64,000 nucleotides of DNA from Flavobacteriales bacterium (GCA_018608405.1 JABAZP010000006.1:53427-117426), one strand, 5' to 3'; shown: positions 34,637 to 44,443, numbered from the stretch's first letter. Program-made: numbers and translations. Notes: a model not told the origin generated them from the sequence alone.

Positions 34637-35578
34637 TTAACTCCCTAGGTGAAAGATAGCATCTCCTTGGTTTACCAATGGAGCATTCGTATGTCCAATA
34701 ATAACGCCAGTTGATGGTGCCTTAATGCTCGTTTTAAATTGGCCGAAGGGATCCGTAATTATTGCTAAAATATCACCTTTTTCAACCGTTTCGCCTGAAG
34801 TTTTTTGGAGTTGCAACATGCCAGAATTTTTTGCTCGCACCCAAACGCTCGATGTACAATTATGGACTAAGTGTTTTTCACTTTTAAAATCAATCATTCC
34901 ATAATGCGCCAGTACTTTTTTAGCACCCAAAATACCATGTTTGATTGAGTTTTGATCAAACCTCATTGACTCTCCTGCTTCGTAAACCACAATTGATTTT
35001 CCCATTTTAATACCTTGTTTTCGAAAGGATTTGTCAATAAATTTTGACTCAAGCGAGATGGGTGCATTAAAGATTTCAGAAATCTCCTTTGCTCGTTCAT
35101 CACTTGGGTCGAAACGTGTTTGAGGATAGTTGTAACGGTTGGCTCCGCCTGTGTGAAAATCAATTCCAAAATCAATTTCATGCAACACTTTGTGTGTAAG
35201 ATTATAGGCAACCCTTGATGCCAAAGAACCAGTTAGCGAACCCGGAAAGTTTCTATTAATATCTTTCCCATCAGGTAATTCTCTTGAGAAGTTTAAAAAG
35301 CCATAAATATTCATTACCGGAATAGCAATCACTGAACCGCATTTCAATTTGTCAAACGTCTTTTTTTCAATCATTCTGCGAATGATTTCTACCCCGTCAA
35401 TTTCATCTCCATGCAACCCACCACTAAGTAAAACTATTGGCCCCGGATTTTTACTCCTGAAAACATAAATTGGTAAATCAATTTCAGTTCCTGATATTAA
35501 TCTAGCAATGTTTAAGTTGATTACCGCTTTTTCCCCTGCTTTAATTACTTGCCTATTGATGGAGAGTCTTCTGACCAT
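34637..35578 (-). CDS. AstE/AspA (aspartoacylase/succinylglutamate desuccinylase) family zinc carboxypeptidase
   Basis: 313 residues. The M14-type zinc site is complete: LSGGLHGDEIDGVEIIRRM (His and Glu ligands) and IDFGIDFHTGGANRYNYPQTR (His ligand). The catalytic Glu candidate is in VYEAGES. The C-terminal ~80 residues (IITDPFGQFKTSIKAPSTGVIIGHT) form the beta domain of this family. Members cleave N-acyl amino acids or amidated amino acids. On the same strand just upstream are RimK and a retropepsin-like protease, so a substrate bearing glutamate is plausible, but that is inference. Confidence 0.88.
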   Translation of the reverse strand: MVRRLSINRQVIKAGEKAVINLNIARLISGTEIDLPIYVFRSKNPGPIVLLSGGLHGDEIDGVEIIRRMIEKKTFDKLKCGSVIAIPVMNIYGFLNFSRELPDGKDINRNFPGSLTGSLASRVAYNLTHKVLHEIDFGIDFHTGGANRYNYPQTRFDPSDERAKEISEIFNAPISLESKFIDKSFRKQGIKMGKSIVVYEAGESMRFDQNSIKHGILGAKKVLAHYGMIDFKSEKHLVHNCTSSVWVRAKNSGMLQLQKTSGETVEKGDILAIITDPFGQFKTSIKAPSTGVIIGHTNAPLVNQGDAIFHLGS

Positions 35579-35688
35579 TTTTTTCTGGATGATGTGGATT
35601 TTTTATTGTAAATAAGGACGTTATTGTATGAATTTGGATTTAGTAATATCAATAAATACCTTGTTGTTAATCAGGTCTATTAATGAAG

Positions 35689-36597
35689 TTAAACCCCTAC
35701 CTTATCTTTCAGTTTAGCTTTTACGCCTGCGCTTCTTTCACAATACTCAATAATTTCATTTGCGATATCTTTCTTCGTAGACTTCTCAATTCCTTCTAAC
35801 CCTGGAGAAGAGTTTACTTCCAAAATTAAAGGACCTCTGTCAGATTGCAGCATGTCAACTCCGGCTATACTCAAGCCCATTGATTTCGCTGCTTTAATTG
35901 CTGCAGCAGCTTCTGCTCTTTTCAGTTTTATGCTACTGCTTGTTCCTCCTCGGTGAAGGTTAGACCTAAATTCTCCTTCTTTGCCTTGCCGCTTCATGGC
36001 ACCAACAACTTTACCATCTACCACAAATGCTCGAATATCAGCACCACCTGCTTCTTTGATAAACTCTTGAACTAAAATATTCGTGTTCATTCCCATAAAG
36101 GCTTCAATTACAGATTTTGCTGCCTTCTGTGTTTCTGCTAAAACCACGCCTAACCCTTGCGTTCCCTCTAGCACTTTTATAATTAACGGAGCACCACCAA
36201 CGGTTCGAATTAAATGAGGGATATCTTTTGGATGCTTCGCAAAGGCTGTTTTCGGAATTCCCAATGCTTCTCTCGACATAATTTGCAAACTTCTCAGCTT
36301 ATCTCTCGAGCGTGTTAACGCAACCGATTTTACAGTACAAAATATTTTTTGCACTTCGAATTGTCGAATAATTGCAGCACCATAAAAAGTTACCGAAGCA
36401 CCAATGCGAGGAATTACGGCATCATAGTCTTCAACTTTCTCGTTTCCGTAGTACAAATTAGCAGCACCGCTTTCGTTGACCATATATAGTTTAGTATGGT
36501 CAAAAACCCGGACTTCATGGCCTCGCTTTTTTGCAGCTTCAACTAGTCGCTTTGTTGAATATAGTTCTTTGTTTCTTGATAAAATTGCAATCCTCAT
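35689..36597 (-). CDS. rimK: RimK-type alpha-L-glutamate ligase (30S S6 modification)
   Basis: 302 residues, the RimK length. It is an ATP-grasp enzyme: the lid and ATP site run through [17 protein letters not shown] and [18 protein letters not shown], with metal ligands in [29 protein letters not shown]. In E. coli it adds glutamates to the C-terminus of ribosomal protein S6. The protease-like gene is directly upstream (4 bp) and the AstE/AspA gene 110 bp downstream, all on the minus strand. Confidence 0.94.
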   Translation of the reverse strand: MRIAILSRNKELYSTKRLVEAAKKRGHEVRVFDHTKLYMVNESGAANLYYGNEKVEDYDAVIPRIGASVTFYGAAIIRQFEVQKIFCTVKSVALTRSRDKLRSLQIMSREALGIPKTAFAKHPKDIPHLIRTVGGAPLIIKVLEGTQGLGVVLAETQKAAKSVIEAFMGMNTNILVQEFIKEAGGADIRAFVVDGKVVGAMKRQGKEGEFRSNLHRGGTSSSIKLKRAEAAAAIKAAKSMGLSIAGVDMLQSDRGPLILEVNSSPGLEGIEKSTKKDIANEIIEYCERSAGVKAKLKDKVGV

Positions 36598-36601
36598 AGT
36601 G

Positions 36602-37036
36602 TTATTTTGTTTCTCTTGTGTTTTTTATGGATACATCCACAAGATATCCTTTTGCAAGAACTTTGCGTCCTATAAGAACAGGATATCTCATTTTTTCTCG
36701 ATTAGTTAAGCTTAAATGAGTAGTTGTCAGTTTTCCACCTAGCCTTATTTTGGTTTTTAATATGAAGCGTTCTTCCATTCTTCCATTACTACTGCGAACT
36801 TTTTTCTTGTAGAAGTTGGCGGTCTTGTATATTCGATTTACAAACTCCTCTTTTGAAGGGTCTAATAACTGAAAGTAAAGTTCTTCAACGTTGTCTTTCG
36901 TTTCCGTCCAAAATTTATGCGCATGAATGGCTGTAGAGTAGGCACCCGTGTCAATCTTCGCGGTAATGTTTTCGATGCCCAAATCAGGAAAAGTGATAAT
37001 TTCGGTTCTTCCTAAAGTTATTTTTGACTTGTTCAA
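36602..37036 (-). CDS. RimK-linked retropepsin-like protease (RimB/'ATP-dependent zinc protease' family)
   Basis: About 144 residues from a TTG at 37036 ([20 protein letters not shown]). The frame opens to a TTG at 37087 but contains no ATG, and the family normally begins close to the IGRTD-type block, so 37036 is preferred. The catalytic DTGA is in [19 protein letters not shown], with [16 protein letters not shown] near the end; the fold is a retropepsin-like aspartic protease. It is 4 bp upstream of rimK. In Pseudomonas a related RimB acts with RimK on S6, which suggests glutamate-tail trimming here. Confidence 0.82.
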   Translation of the reverse strand: MNKSKITLGRTEIITFPDLGIENITAKIDTGAYSTAIHAHKFWTETKDNVEELYFQLLDPSKEEFVNRIYKTANFYKKKVRSSNGRMEERFILKTKIRLGGKLTTTHLSLTNREKMRYPVLIGRKVLAKGYLVDVSIKNTRETK

Positions 37037-37138
37037 ATTGTTTATAAGTAGGTGTGTCAAGAATAAGAAATAATCGCAGTATTGCAAGGAGAAACGCTAA
37101 TTAATTCACAAATTTGTTGAAACTTTAAAAATCAATTA

Positions 37139-38824
37139 ATGTCTGACGATAAAAAGATAATTTTTTCGATGGTGAACCTCACAAAGTCACTGCCATCGGG
37201 AAAGCCAATATTAAAAAACATTTACCTTTCATTCTTCTACGGTGCAAAGATTGGAATCATTGGTTTAAATGGTTCTGGTAAATCAACGCTGATGAGAATT
37301 ATTGCGGGGGAAGAGAAGAGCGGATACACTGGAGATGTTGTTTTTTCGGAAGGTTATTCGGTGGGAATGCTTTCGCAAGAACCACAATTAGACGAAACAA
37401 AGACAGTTAGAGAGATAGTTGAAGAAGGAGCTGCTGAAACGGTTACGGTTTTAAAAGCATATGAAGAATGCAACGAAAAATTTGGAGATCCTGAAGTTTT
37501 AGAGAATCCAGATAAAATGGAAGCATTAATGAAAGAACAAGAGCGTCTTTCAACCCAAATTGATGCATTAAATGCTTGGGAATTAGACACCAAATTAGAG
37601 CGAGCGATGGATGCGCTTCGTTGTCCTGAGCCAGATGCCTCAGTAGCGAACTTATCTGGAGGTGAGCGCAGAAGAGTTGCCTTGTGCAGACTGTTATTAC
37701 AAGAGCCTGACATTTTATTATTGGATGAGCCAACTAACCACCTGGATGCTGAGTCAGTGTATTGGTTAGAGCAGCACTTGCAGCAATACAAAGGCACAGT
37801 AATTGCCGTTACGCACGATAGGTACTTCCTGGACAATGTTGCGGGTTGGATTTTAGAATTAGATCGTGGTCAAGGAATTCCTTATGAAGGCAATTACACC
37901 TCTTGGTTAGAGCAAAAGTCTAAAAGGCTGAAAGCAGAAGAAAAGTCGGAGAGCAAGCGAAGAAAGAATCTAGAGAAAGAATTAGAATGGTCTCGAATGA
38001 ATCCTAAAGCAAAACGCAGCAAATCGAAAGCTCGTTTAGCGAACTACGATAAGTTGATGGAAGAGGGAGGGAAAGAAGCTGTTCAGCAATTGGAAATTCC
38101 AATTCCAAATGGTCAACGTTTAGGAAACGAAGTAATTGAAGCAGTTAATGTTTCAAAAGGTTTTGGAGACCGACTACTTTATGAGAACTTAAACTTTAAA
38201 CTACCGCCTGCCGGCATTGTCGGAATCATTGGTCCTAACGGTGCTGGAAAGACAACACTTTTTAAGATGATTATGGGGGAAGAAACTCCTGACTCGGGGG
38301 ACTTCAAAGTAGGTTCTACTGTAGAGTTAGGTTATGTAGATCAAGCGCATGCAGATTTAGATCCTGAAAAAACAGTGTTTGATGTGGTTGCCGGTGGTAA
38401 CGACCAAATGGAAATAGGAGGAAAGATTGTGAATTCAAGAGCCTATTTGTCTCGCTTTAACTTCAACGGTGGTGATCAGAATAAGAAAGTAGGGGTGTTA
38501 TCTGGAGGAGAAAGAAACCGATTGCACCTTGCGATGACCTTAAAAATTGAAGCCAACGTTTTATTGCTCGATGAGCCCACTAACGATATTGATGTGAACA
38601 CGTTAAGAGCGCTAGAGGAAGGAATTGAAAATTTTGCAGGTTGTGCGGTAGTTATTTCTCACGACAGATGGTTTTTAGATCGAATATGTACACATATATT
38701 GGCCTTTGAAGGAGATGCAAATGTGTATTATTTTGAAGGAGGCTTTTCTGAATACGAAGAGAACAAGCGAAAACGTTTGGGAGATCAACCAACGAAGTTT
38801 AAGTATAGGAAATTGGTGAAGTAA
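37139..38824 (+). CDS. ettA: Energy-dependent translational throttle protein EttA (ABC-F)
   Basis: 561 residues, matching EttA. Two ABC ATPase domains: Walker A GLNGSGKSTLM and GPNGAGKTTLFK, signatures LSGGERRRVALCRLLL and LSGGERNRLHLAMTL, and Walker B ILLLDEPTNHLD and VLLLDEPTNDID. The linker between them (KSKRLKAEEKSESKRRKNLEKELEWSRMN) is the P-site tRNA-interaction motif region. EttA binds the ribosomal E site and adjusts early elongation to the ADP/ATP ratio. No transmembrane segment, as expected for ABC-F. Confidence 0.97.
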   Translation: MSDDKKIIFSMVNLTKSLPSGKPILKNIYLSFFYGAKIGIIGLNGSGKSTLMRIIAGEEKSGYTGDVVFSEGYSVGMLSQEPQLDETKTVREIVEEGAAETVTVLKAYEECNEKFGDPEVLENPDKMEALMKEQERLSTQIDALNAWELDTKLERAMDALRCPEPDASVANLSGGERRRVALCRLLLQEPDILLLDEPTNHLDAESVYWLEQHLQQYKGTVIAVTHDRYFLDNVAGWILELDRGQGIPYEGNYTSWLEQKSKRLKAEEKSESKRRKNLEKELEWSRMNPKAKRSKSKARLANYDKLMEEGGKEAVQQLEIPIPNGQRLGNEVIEAVNVSKGFGDRLLYENLNFKLPPAGIVGIIGPNGAGKTTLFKMIMGEETPDSGDFKVGSTVELGYVDQAHADLDPEKTVFDVVAGGNDQMEIGGKIVNSRAYLSRFNFNGGDQNKKVGVLSGGERNRLHLAMTLKIEANVLLLDEPTNDIDVNTLRALEEGIENFAGCAVVISHDRWFLDRICTHILAFEGDANVYYFEGGFSEYEENKRKRLGDQPTKFKYRKLVK

Positions 38825-38852
38825 AAGCGCCCTTAGATAAAATTTTTCTTAG

Positions 38853-38918
38853 CACCCTGAGTGGCTAAAGCTTAGCTTTAGTTGTATCGAAGGGTACTAT
38901 GAAAAATCACTCAGGGTC
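38853..38918. repeat. Palindromic intergenic element, REP-like
   Basis: CACCCTGAGTG at the left is matched by CACTCAGGGT at the right, so the ends can pair over a ~45-bp core. The core contains CTAAAGCTTAGCTTTAG, itself a hairpin, and TATCGAAGGGTACTATG. The 'TATCGAAGGGTA' and 'CTCAGGGT' words recur in many bacterial intergenic palindromes. It may also end ettA transcripts. Confidence 0.5.
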
Positions 38919-38939
38919 CTTTTATCAAAAAGAATAATT

Positions 38940-40334
38940 ATGAAAGTTAGTATCCCCAAAGGAATGCGTGATTTTTCGCCAGAAGTAATGGCGAAGCGGA
39001 ATTATATATTCGACACCATTCGAAAGTCATTTCAATTGTACGGTTTTGAGCAGATAGAAACTCCAACTATGGAGAACAGAGAAACCTTGACAGGAAAGTA
39101 TGGAGATGAGGGAGACAGCTTAATATTTAATGTTCTACAACGGGGTGATAAGTTGTCCAAAGCACTTACAGGAGATGAATTGAAGGCTGCAAAGAAATCT
39201 GACTTTGAAAATGTAACGTTTTTTAATAAAAATGTATCAAATCTGGCGGACATGGCTCTCCGCTACGACCTAACCGTCCCCTTTGCTCGTTACGTTGTGC
39301 AACACCAAAATGAAATTGCTTTTCCATTTAAACGCTACCAAATTCAACCGGTCTGGCGGGCAGACCGTCCGCAAAAAGGACGTTACCGAGAGTTTTACCA
39401 GTGTGATGCTGATATTATTGGTTCAGACTCACTATTGAATGAAGTGGAGCTAGTCAAGCTGTTTGATGAGGTACTGACTAACTTGGGCATGAAGGATTTC
39501 ACTATCAAGTTAAACAACCGTAAAATTTTGAGCGGTATTGCAGAAGTAATTGGCAGACCGGAAATGATCATTCCGATTACCGTGGCGATAGATAAGTTAG
39601 AGAAAATTGGCTTGGAAAAAGTAAATGAAGAACTAGCGCAAAGAGGCTTATCTGAAATGGAGCTAGAGAAAATTCAGCCACTTTTTAAAATTGAAGGCAG
39701 CAACGATGAAAAGTTAAATCAACTAGGCTCATTTTTAGCAGATTCAGAAATTGGATTAAAAGGAATTGAAGAAACTAAATTTATCTTAGACACAGTAAAT
39801 TCCTTGGGCTTAAGGAAAGCGACATTGGACGTTGACGTTACTTTGGCGAGAGGGTTAGACTATTATACGGGTGCTATTTTTGAGGTGGTCTCCAACGAAG
39901 TTAAAATGGGAAGTATTTGCGGAGGTGGACGTTATGCCGACTTAACAGGGATTTTCGGATTGCCAAACATGTCAGGGGTTGGAATTTCTTTCGGAGCAGA
40001 TCGTATTTACGATGTAATGGAAGAGCTAAATCTTTTTCCTGAATCAGCTAGTGCTTCAACCCAAGTTTTATTCACCAACTTTGGAGATCAAGAGGCTGCT
40101 TATTGTTTAACCATTTTGTACCAACTGAGAGCAGCAGGCGTGCGAACAGAGTTATACCCTGATGCTGCGAAAATGAAAAAGCAAATGAAATATGCCAACG
40201 ACAAACAAATTCCTTTTGTGGTTATGGTTGGGCAGGATGAAATGAACTCAGGACAACTGACATTAAAGAATATGGAAAGCGGAGAGCAGAGTAAGATAAT
40301 TATTTCAGAACTTGTAAGTTATTTTAATTTATAA
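38940..40334 (+). CDS. hisS: Histidyl-tRNA synthetase
   Basis: 464 residues, class II. Motif 1 lies around [18 protein letters not shown]; motif 2 is [32 protein letters not shown]; and motif 3 is [18 protein letters not shown]. The histidine-specific HisA motif is [14 protein letters not shown]. The C-terminal anticodon-binding domain starts at about residue 365 ([15 protein letters not shown]). It charges tRNA-His. It stands alone: hutH follows after 73 bp. Confidence 0.97.
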   Translation: MKVSIPKGMRDFSPEVMAKRNYIFDTIRKSFQLYGFEQIETPTMENRETLTGKYGDEGDSLIFNVLQRGDKLSKALTGDELKAAKKSDFENVTFFNKNVSNLADMALRYDLTVPFARYVVQHQNEIAFPFKRYQIQPVWRADRPQKGRYREFYQCDADIIGSDSLLNEVELVKLFDEVLTNLGMKDFTIKLNNRKILSGIAEVIGRPEMIIPITVAIDKLEKIGLEKVNEELAQRGLSEMELEKIQPLFKIEGSNDEKLNQLGSFLADSEIGLKGIEETKFILDTVNSLGLRKATLDVDVTLARGLDYYTGAIFEVVSNEVKMGSICGGGRYADLTGIFGLPNMSGVGISFGADRIYDVMEELNLFPESASASTQVLFTNFGDQEAAYCLTILYQLRAAGVRTELYPDAAKMKKQMKYANDKQIPFVVMVGQDEMNSGQLTLKNMESGEQSKIIISELVSYFNL

Positions 40335-40337
40335 TTA

Positions 40338-40389
40338 TTAGTTTTTAATTCATTTGTTTTATGCACATGGATTAAAAATTAAAAACTAA
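40338..40389. repeat. AT-rich inverted repeat between hisS and hutH
   Basis: TTAGTTTTTAATT at 40338-40350 is the exact complement of AATTAAAAACTAA at 40377-40389, separated by 26 bp. It is a 13-bp perfect inverted repeat. It could form a weak hairpin or act as an AT-rich insertion relic. The window's last bases (63975-63995) carry a similar TTTTTAATTACGAATTA phrase. Confidence 0.45.
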
Positions 40390-40407
40390 CGATTAACACA
40401 TTCACAA

Positions 40408-41883
40408 ATGATTCATCAAATCAAATCAGATTACCTTAGCTTAACAGATATTAAACAAATCATTGATTCAGACTATAAGTTGGAATTAAGTCGAGAATCT
40501 AAGGATAAAATTATTGCTTGTCGTGAATACTTGGATGATAAAGTAAAACGCTCTGATCGCCCGATTTATGGAATTAACACTGGTTTTGGTTCATTGTGTG
40601 ACACGGTTATTGGTCAAGAGAGTTTGGAGCAACTGCAGTGGAATTTAGTGACATCTCATGCTTGCGGAATGGGAGATGAGGTTCCGCATGAGATTGTAAA
40701 ATTGATGATTCTGCTGAAGATTCAAGGAATTTCTCAAGGTCACTCTGGTGTTCAGTTGGTCACAGTTCAGCGATTGATAGATTTTTATAATGAAGGTGTT
40801 TACCCGGTTATTTATGAGCAAGGAAGTTTGGGTGCTTCTGGAGATTTAGCCCCTTTGGCTCATATGAGTTTACCTTTGTTGGGAGAGGGGGAAGTTGATT
40901 ACCAAGGTGAGCGAATTTCAGGCAAGGAACTAAACCAAAAAATGGGTTGGAAACCAATTCAGTTGCAATCAAAAGAAGGATTGGCTTTGTTGAATGGAAC
41001 ACAATTTATGTCGGCATATGCCACAAACTTGTTGCTGCGGTTAAATCATCTCTCCGATTGGTGCGACTTGGCAGCAGCAGCTTCTATTGATGCCTATGAC
41101 GGTAGAATTGACCCTTTCGATGAATTGGTGCACCAAGTGAGACCCCATCAAGGTCAGTTAGATACTGCAAAGGCAATTTTAGCCAACTTAGCAGGAAGTA
41201 AAATGATAGAACGTTATAAGGCTCACGTGCAAGATCCATATTGTTTTCGGTGCGCCCCTCAAGTTCACGGAGCTTCAAAAGATGCCATTTCCTATGCTAC
41301 AAAAGTGGTTGAAACGGAGATTAATTCCGTAACGGATAATCCAACTATTTTTATTGAAGAAGACAAGGTGATTTCTGCAGGAAATTTTCACGGGCAGCCG
41401 CTGGCGTTGGTCTTAGATTTTCTAGCTATTGCAACTGCAGAATTAGCATCTATCTCTGAAAGAAGAGTGTATAAATTAGTTTCGGGAACTAGAGGATTAC
41501 CCGCTTTCTTAGTAAAAAAACCAGGTTTAAACTCAGGATTTATGATTGCTCAATATTCTGCTGCTTCGGCAGTAAGTCAAAACAAACAATTAGCAACGCC
41601 TGCTTCAGTGGATTCAATCGACTCTTCGAACGGTCAAGAAGACCACGTGAGTATGGGAGCAAATGCGGCGACCAAATTAAAAAGAGTAGTTGACAACCTT
41701 GAAAAGATAATAGGTGTGGAATGGTTAACTGCTTGCCAGGGATTAGACTTTAGAAATGAGAAGAGTTCGCCTAAGATTGAAGCAATGAAAGCAAAATTCA
41801 GAACTCAATTTGCTTTTATCGAAGAAGATTTGGTGATGTATCCCTTAATGAAAAAGAGTCGGGATTTTGTAGTAAACAACTAG
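40408..41883 (+). CDS. hutH: Histidine ammonia-lyase
   Basis: 491 residues (family about 510). It removes ammonia from histidine to give urocanate. The MIO cofactor-forming tripeptide Ala143-Ser144-Gly145 is in LGASGDLAPLAHMSLPLLG. Other marks are GINTGFGSL near residue 55, the middle RCAPQVHGASKDAI, and the end SPKIEAMKAKFR. The next Hut enzymes are not in the window. HAL and tyrosine/phenylalanine ammonia-lyases share this fold; the ALTERNATIVE is possible but less likely given overall match. Confidence 0.92.
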   Translation: MIHQIKSDYLSLTDIKQIIDSDYKLELSRESKDKIIACREYLDDKVKRSDRPIYGINTGFGSLCDTVIGQESLEQLQWNLVTSHACGMGDEVPHEIVKLMILLKIQGISQGHSGVQLVTVQRLIDFYNEGVYPVIYEQGSLGASGDLAPLAHMSLPLLGEGEVDYQGERISGKELNQKMGWKPIQLQSKEGLALLNGTQFMSAYATNLLLRLNHLSDWCDLAAAASIDAYDGRIDPFDELVHQVRPHQGQLDTAKAILANLAGSKMIERYKAHVQDPYCFRCAPQVHGASKDAISYATKVVETEINSVTDNPTIFIEEDKVISAGNFHGQPLALVLDFLAIATAELASISERRVYKLVSGTRGLPAFLVKKPGLNSGFMIAQYSAASAVSQNKQLATPASVDSIDSSNGQEDHVSMGANAATKLKRVVDNLEKIIGVEWLTACQGLDFRNEKSSPKIEAMKAKFRTQFAFIEEDLVMYPLMKKSRDFVVNN

Positions 41884-41953
41884 TAATATTTCACTATATC
41901 AGTATGTCTTCCAATTGCAAAATCATACACAGATACTTCTACACAGTTGATTT

Positions 41954-41976
41954 ACGAGAATCATCTCGTTAAAAAT
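41954..41976 (+). terminator. Possible weak terminator after hutH
   Basis: ACGAGA, loop ATCA, TCTCGT forms a 6-bp stem about 70 bp after the hutH stop, followed by TAAAAATTAAAA. The U tract is poor, so support is low. Confidence 0.3.
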
Positions 41977-42012
41977 TAAAATATATCACCAAGGCTAAAC
42001 TTCTCTTTAACT

Positions 42013-42441
42013 CTACAAGTCTTCAAAGTTGACATCTGAAAATCCACCGGCAGGTTTTGATTCTTCAGCTTTACTTTCTTTTGATTCTTCTGACTTTTTT
42101 GGGGTAGTGTCTTGATTGTCCTGAGATTCTCTTTGTTCGTCTAATTCTGCACGGGTAATAATTTCCTTCCCACCATTCAATTCAGATATTTTATCCAATG
42201 TTGCCTGCAAATTGTCTTGGAAAGACGCAAAATCTTCCGGATATAAAAAAAGTTTATGTTTTTCGTAAAAGAATTTACCTTTGTCGTTGTTAAACCTTCT
42301 TTTACTTTCAGTAATTGTTAAGTATAAGTCTTCCGACTTAGTAGACTTTACATCAAAGAAATAGGTTCTATTTCCTGCTCTTAGCGATTTGGAGTAAATA
42401 TCATCGGTTCTTCGCTTTGAACCTTCGTGCTCATTATCCAT
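42013..42441 (-). CDS. PUR-domain DNA/RNA-binding protein (DUF3276)
   Basis: 142 residues from the ATG at 42441 (MDNEHEGSKRR); a TTG 6 bp farther up is unlikely. The PUR-alpha-like domain covers about residues 10-90: IYSKSLRAGNRTYFFDVKSTKSEDLYLTITESKRRF, then KFFYEKHKLFLYPEDFASF. The C-terminal 55 residues are Glu/Ser/Lys-rich and disordered. In Bacteroidota (Borrelia has a similar protein) PUR-domain proteins bind single-stranded nucleic acids. Its target here is unknown. It is monocistronic. Confidence 0.88.
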   Translation of the reverse strand: MDNEHEGSKRRTDDIYSKSLRAGNRTYFFDVKSTKSEDLYLTITESKRRFNNDKGKFFYEKHKLFLYPEDFASFQDNLQATLDKISELNGGKEIITRAELDEQRESQDNQDTTPKKSEESKESKAEESKPAGGFSDVNFEDL

Positions 42442-42546
42442 CTTCAAGTGTAGTTTTTTATTCTATAGCTTCTGCTTTTTGTTAACTAAACAAATCTAAC
42501 GAAAAAATAAATGAATAAATAGCAGTGGAAAGATTGGTCAAAATTT

Positions 42547-44397
42547 CTAAACTATTTCTTTCTCGTCTTCTAGTAATTGTTTTTGATAGGTTTCATAATA
42601 AAGGCTCTTGGCTGCTAGTAATTCCTCATGTGTTCCTTGTTCTGCAATTCTACCTTCGTCCATTACCAAAATACGATTGGCATGTTTTATTGAAGAGATT
42701 CTGTGGCTGATAATAATGGAAGTAGAATCTTTCATGAGCTCTTTTAGGTTACTCAATATTTCTTCTTCCGTTTCAGTATCTACAGCAGATAGACAGTCGT
42801 CAAAAATTAAAATTTTAGGTTCATCGATAATTGCTCTAGCAATTGAAATTCGTTGTTTTTGACCTCCCGATAAAGTAATCCCTCTTTCTCCTAGCAACGT
42901 ATCGTAACCTTTCTTAAACGTTTTTATGTTCGAATCTATCGCAGCTTTTCTTGCGGCTTCTTCAATCCTTGCCTGTGGAATATCTTGGTCTTGTAATCCA
43001 AAAGAAATGTTGTTTTTAATGCTGGTAGAAAAAAGAAAAACCTCCTGTGGAACATAACCTATTTCGCTCCGTAAATTATTTAGATTAACTGATTTGATGT
43101 CTCTTCCATCGATTAAAACTTCTCCGGAAGTAGCATCAAAAAGGCGACATACTAGGTCGGCAATGGTTGATTTTCCCGATCCGGTTTTTCCAATTATTGC
43201 CAAGGTTTCGCCTTTGGAAATTTCAAAACTTACCTGCTGCACAGCTTTAGTCCCTGATTCCGGATAGACAAACGAAACATCTTTAAATTCAATTTTCCCG
43301 ACAATCGGAATGTTTGTTTCGGCGGAGTTATGAATATCTGGTTCTGTCTCCAAAAATTCATTAATTCTTGTTTGCGAAGCTGCTGCTCTTTGTACAATTG
43401 AGGTTACCCAGCCCAAGGCAGTAACCGGCCAAGTTAGCATGTTAACGTAAATGATAAATGCGGCAATGTCACCAATTGAAATGGCATTTTCCATTCCTCT
43501 CGTTTCAATTACTTTCAAACTGCCCATGTAAACGGTTAAAATGGTACTCAATCCAATGAGCATCATCATTACAGGAAAGAAGAAGGCTTCTAGTTTTACT
43601 AAATCTAAATTTCGATCCTTGTATTCTTCTGCTTCTTTCTTCAATACAAGGTTCATGTATTTTTCTTTTACAAAAGATTTGATGATTCTGATTCCGGAAA
43701 AGCTTTCTTGAGAAAATGTTGAGAGTAGTGATAATTGACGTTGAGTAGCTTCACTCTTTTTATTGATTTTACTAGAAATAATGTAAATCAAAATAGATAG
43801 AATGGGCAACGGAGTTAAGGCATATAAGGTTAGCTCTACACTTTTAGAAAGCATCACAGGAATAACCATTGCAAACAGCAGAATTAAGTTTAAGGTGTAC
43901 ATAATTCCCGGTCCTAAATACATTCTAACACGGCTGACATCTTCTGAAATACGATTCATAATGTCACCAGTATTGTTCTTTTTGTAGAAAGACATGCTCA
44001 ACACTTGATAGTGTTCGTAAATCTCATTTTTCAAATTGTATTCTACCAATCTGGACATGATGATAATAGTTTGGCGCATAAAGAAGGTAAAAACTCCTTT
44101 TAGTAATGCCATTAGCAACACCAAAGCCGCAAAAACAATCAGTTTTGTTTTAAGAGCCAAATCTTTGATATACGGCGTTAACAAAGTGTCTTTAGTTGCG
44201 TTTACTTTTGTCGGTAACTCTTCATCTCCTACAATTTCTTGAATTTCTGCTGAGTTTGCAACAGCGTCAATTGCTTCGCTTACAATTTGTGGAGGATAGA
44301 TTGCAAATACATTTGAAATTCCAATAAATACAACCCCCAAGATCAGCTGGTATCGATACTTCCAGAGGTATTTGTTAAGGTATTGAAGTGATTTCAT
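42547..44397 (-). CDS. ABC exporter, fused membrane and ATPase domains (MsbA/MDR type)
   Basis: 616 residues. Six transmembrane helices in residues 1-330 (for example YQLILGVVFIGISNVFAIYP and LKTKLIVFAALVLLMALLKG), then the ATPase. Walker A is IIGKTGSGKSTIADLV, the signature LSGGQKQRISIARAII, and Walker B ILIFDDCLSAVD. The usual catalytic Glu after Walker B is Asp, a feature of one half of asymmetric (heterodimeric) exporters. H-loop IIISHRISSI is present. It probably exports a lipid or drug. No partner gene is adjacent. Confidence 0.92.
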   Translation of the reverse strand: MKSLQYLNKYLWKYRYQLILGVVFIGISNVFAIYPPQIVSEAIDAVANSAEIQEIVGDEELPTKVNATKDTLLTPYIKDLALKTKLIVFAALVLLMALLKGVFTFFMRQTIIIMSRLVEYNLKNEIYEHYQVLSMSFYKKNNTGDIMNRISEDVSRVRMYLGPGIMYTLNLILLFAMVIPVMLSKSVELTLYALTPLPILSILIYIISSKINKKSEATQRQLSLLSTFSQESFSGIRIIKSFVKEKYMNLVLKKEAEEYKDRNLDLVKLEAFFFPVMMMLIGLSTILTVYMGSLKVIETRGMENAISIGDIAAFIIYVNMLTWPVTALGWVTSIVQRAAASQTRINEFLETEPDIHNSAETNIPIVGKIEFKDVSFVYPESGTKAVQQVSFEISKGETLAIIGKTGSGKSTIADLVCRLFDATSGEVLIDGRDIKSVNLNNLRSEIGYVPQEVFLFSTSIKNNISFGLQDQDIPQARIEEAARKAAIDSNIKTFKKGYDTLLGERGITLSGGQKQRISIARAIIDEPKILIFDDCLSAVDTETEEEILSNLKELMKDSTSIIISHRISSIKHANRILVMDEGRIAEQGTHEELLAAKSLYYETYQKQLLEDEKEIV

Positions 44398-44435
44398 ATG
44401 CGTTTTTAGGGCTTTCTAAACTTGATTTTTATAGG

Positions 44436-44443
44436 TACTTTTG
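44436..44443 (+). promoter_or_regulatory. -7 box upstream of the Leu/Val dehydrogenase gene
   Basis: TACTTTTG matches TAnnTTTG, 74 bp before the ATG at 44518. There is a TTG upstream but its spacing is too short for a standard -33. Confidence 0.4.

Noticed and set aside
40338..40389. Possible CRISPR or insertion-sequence terminal repeat
   Set aside because: Only one AT-rich inverted repeat, no direct repeats, no transposase.
40408..41883. Phenylalanine/tyrosine ammonia-lyase instead of HutH
   Set aside because: The overall motif set fits HutH better, though sequence alone cannot exclude a tyrosine-type enzyme.
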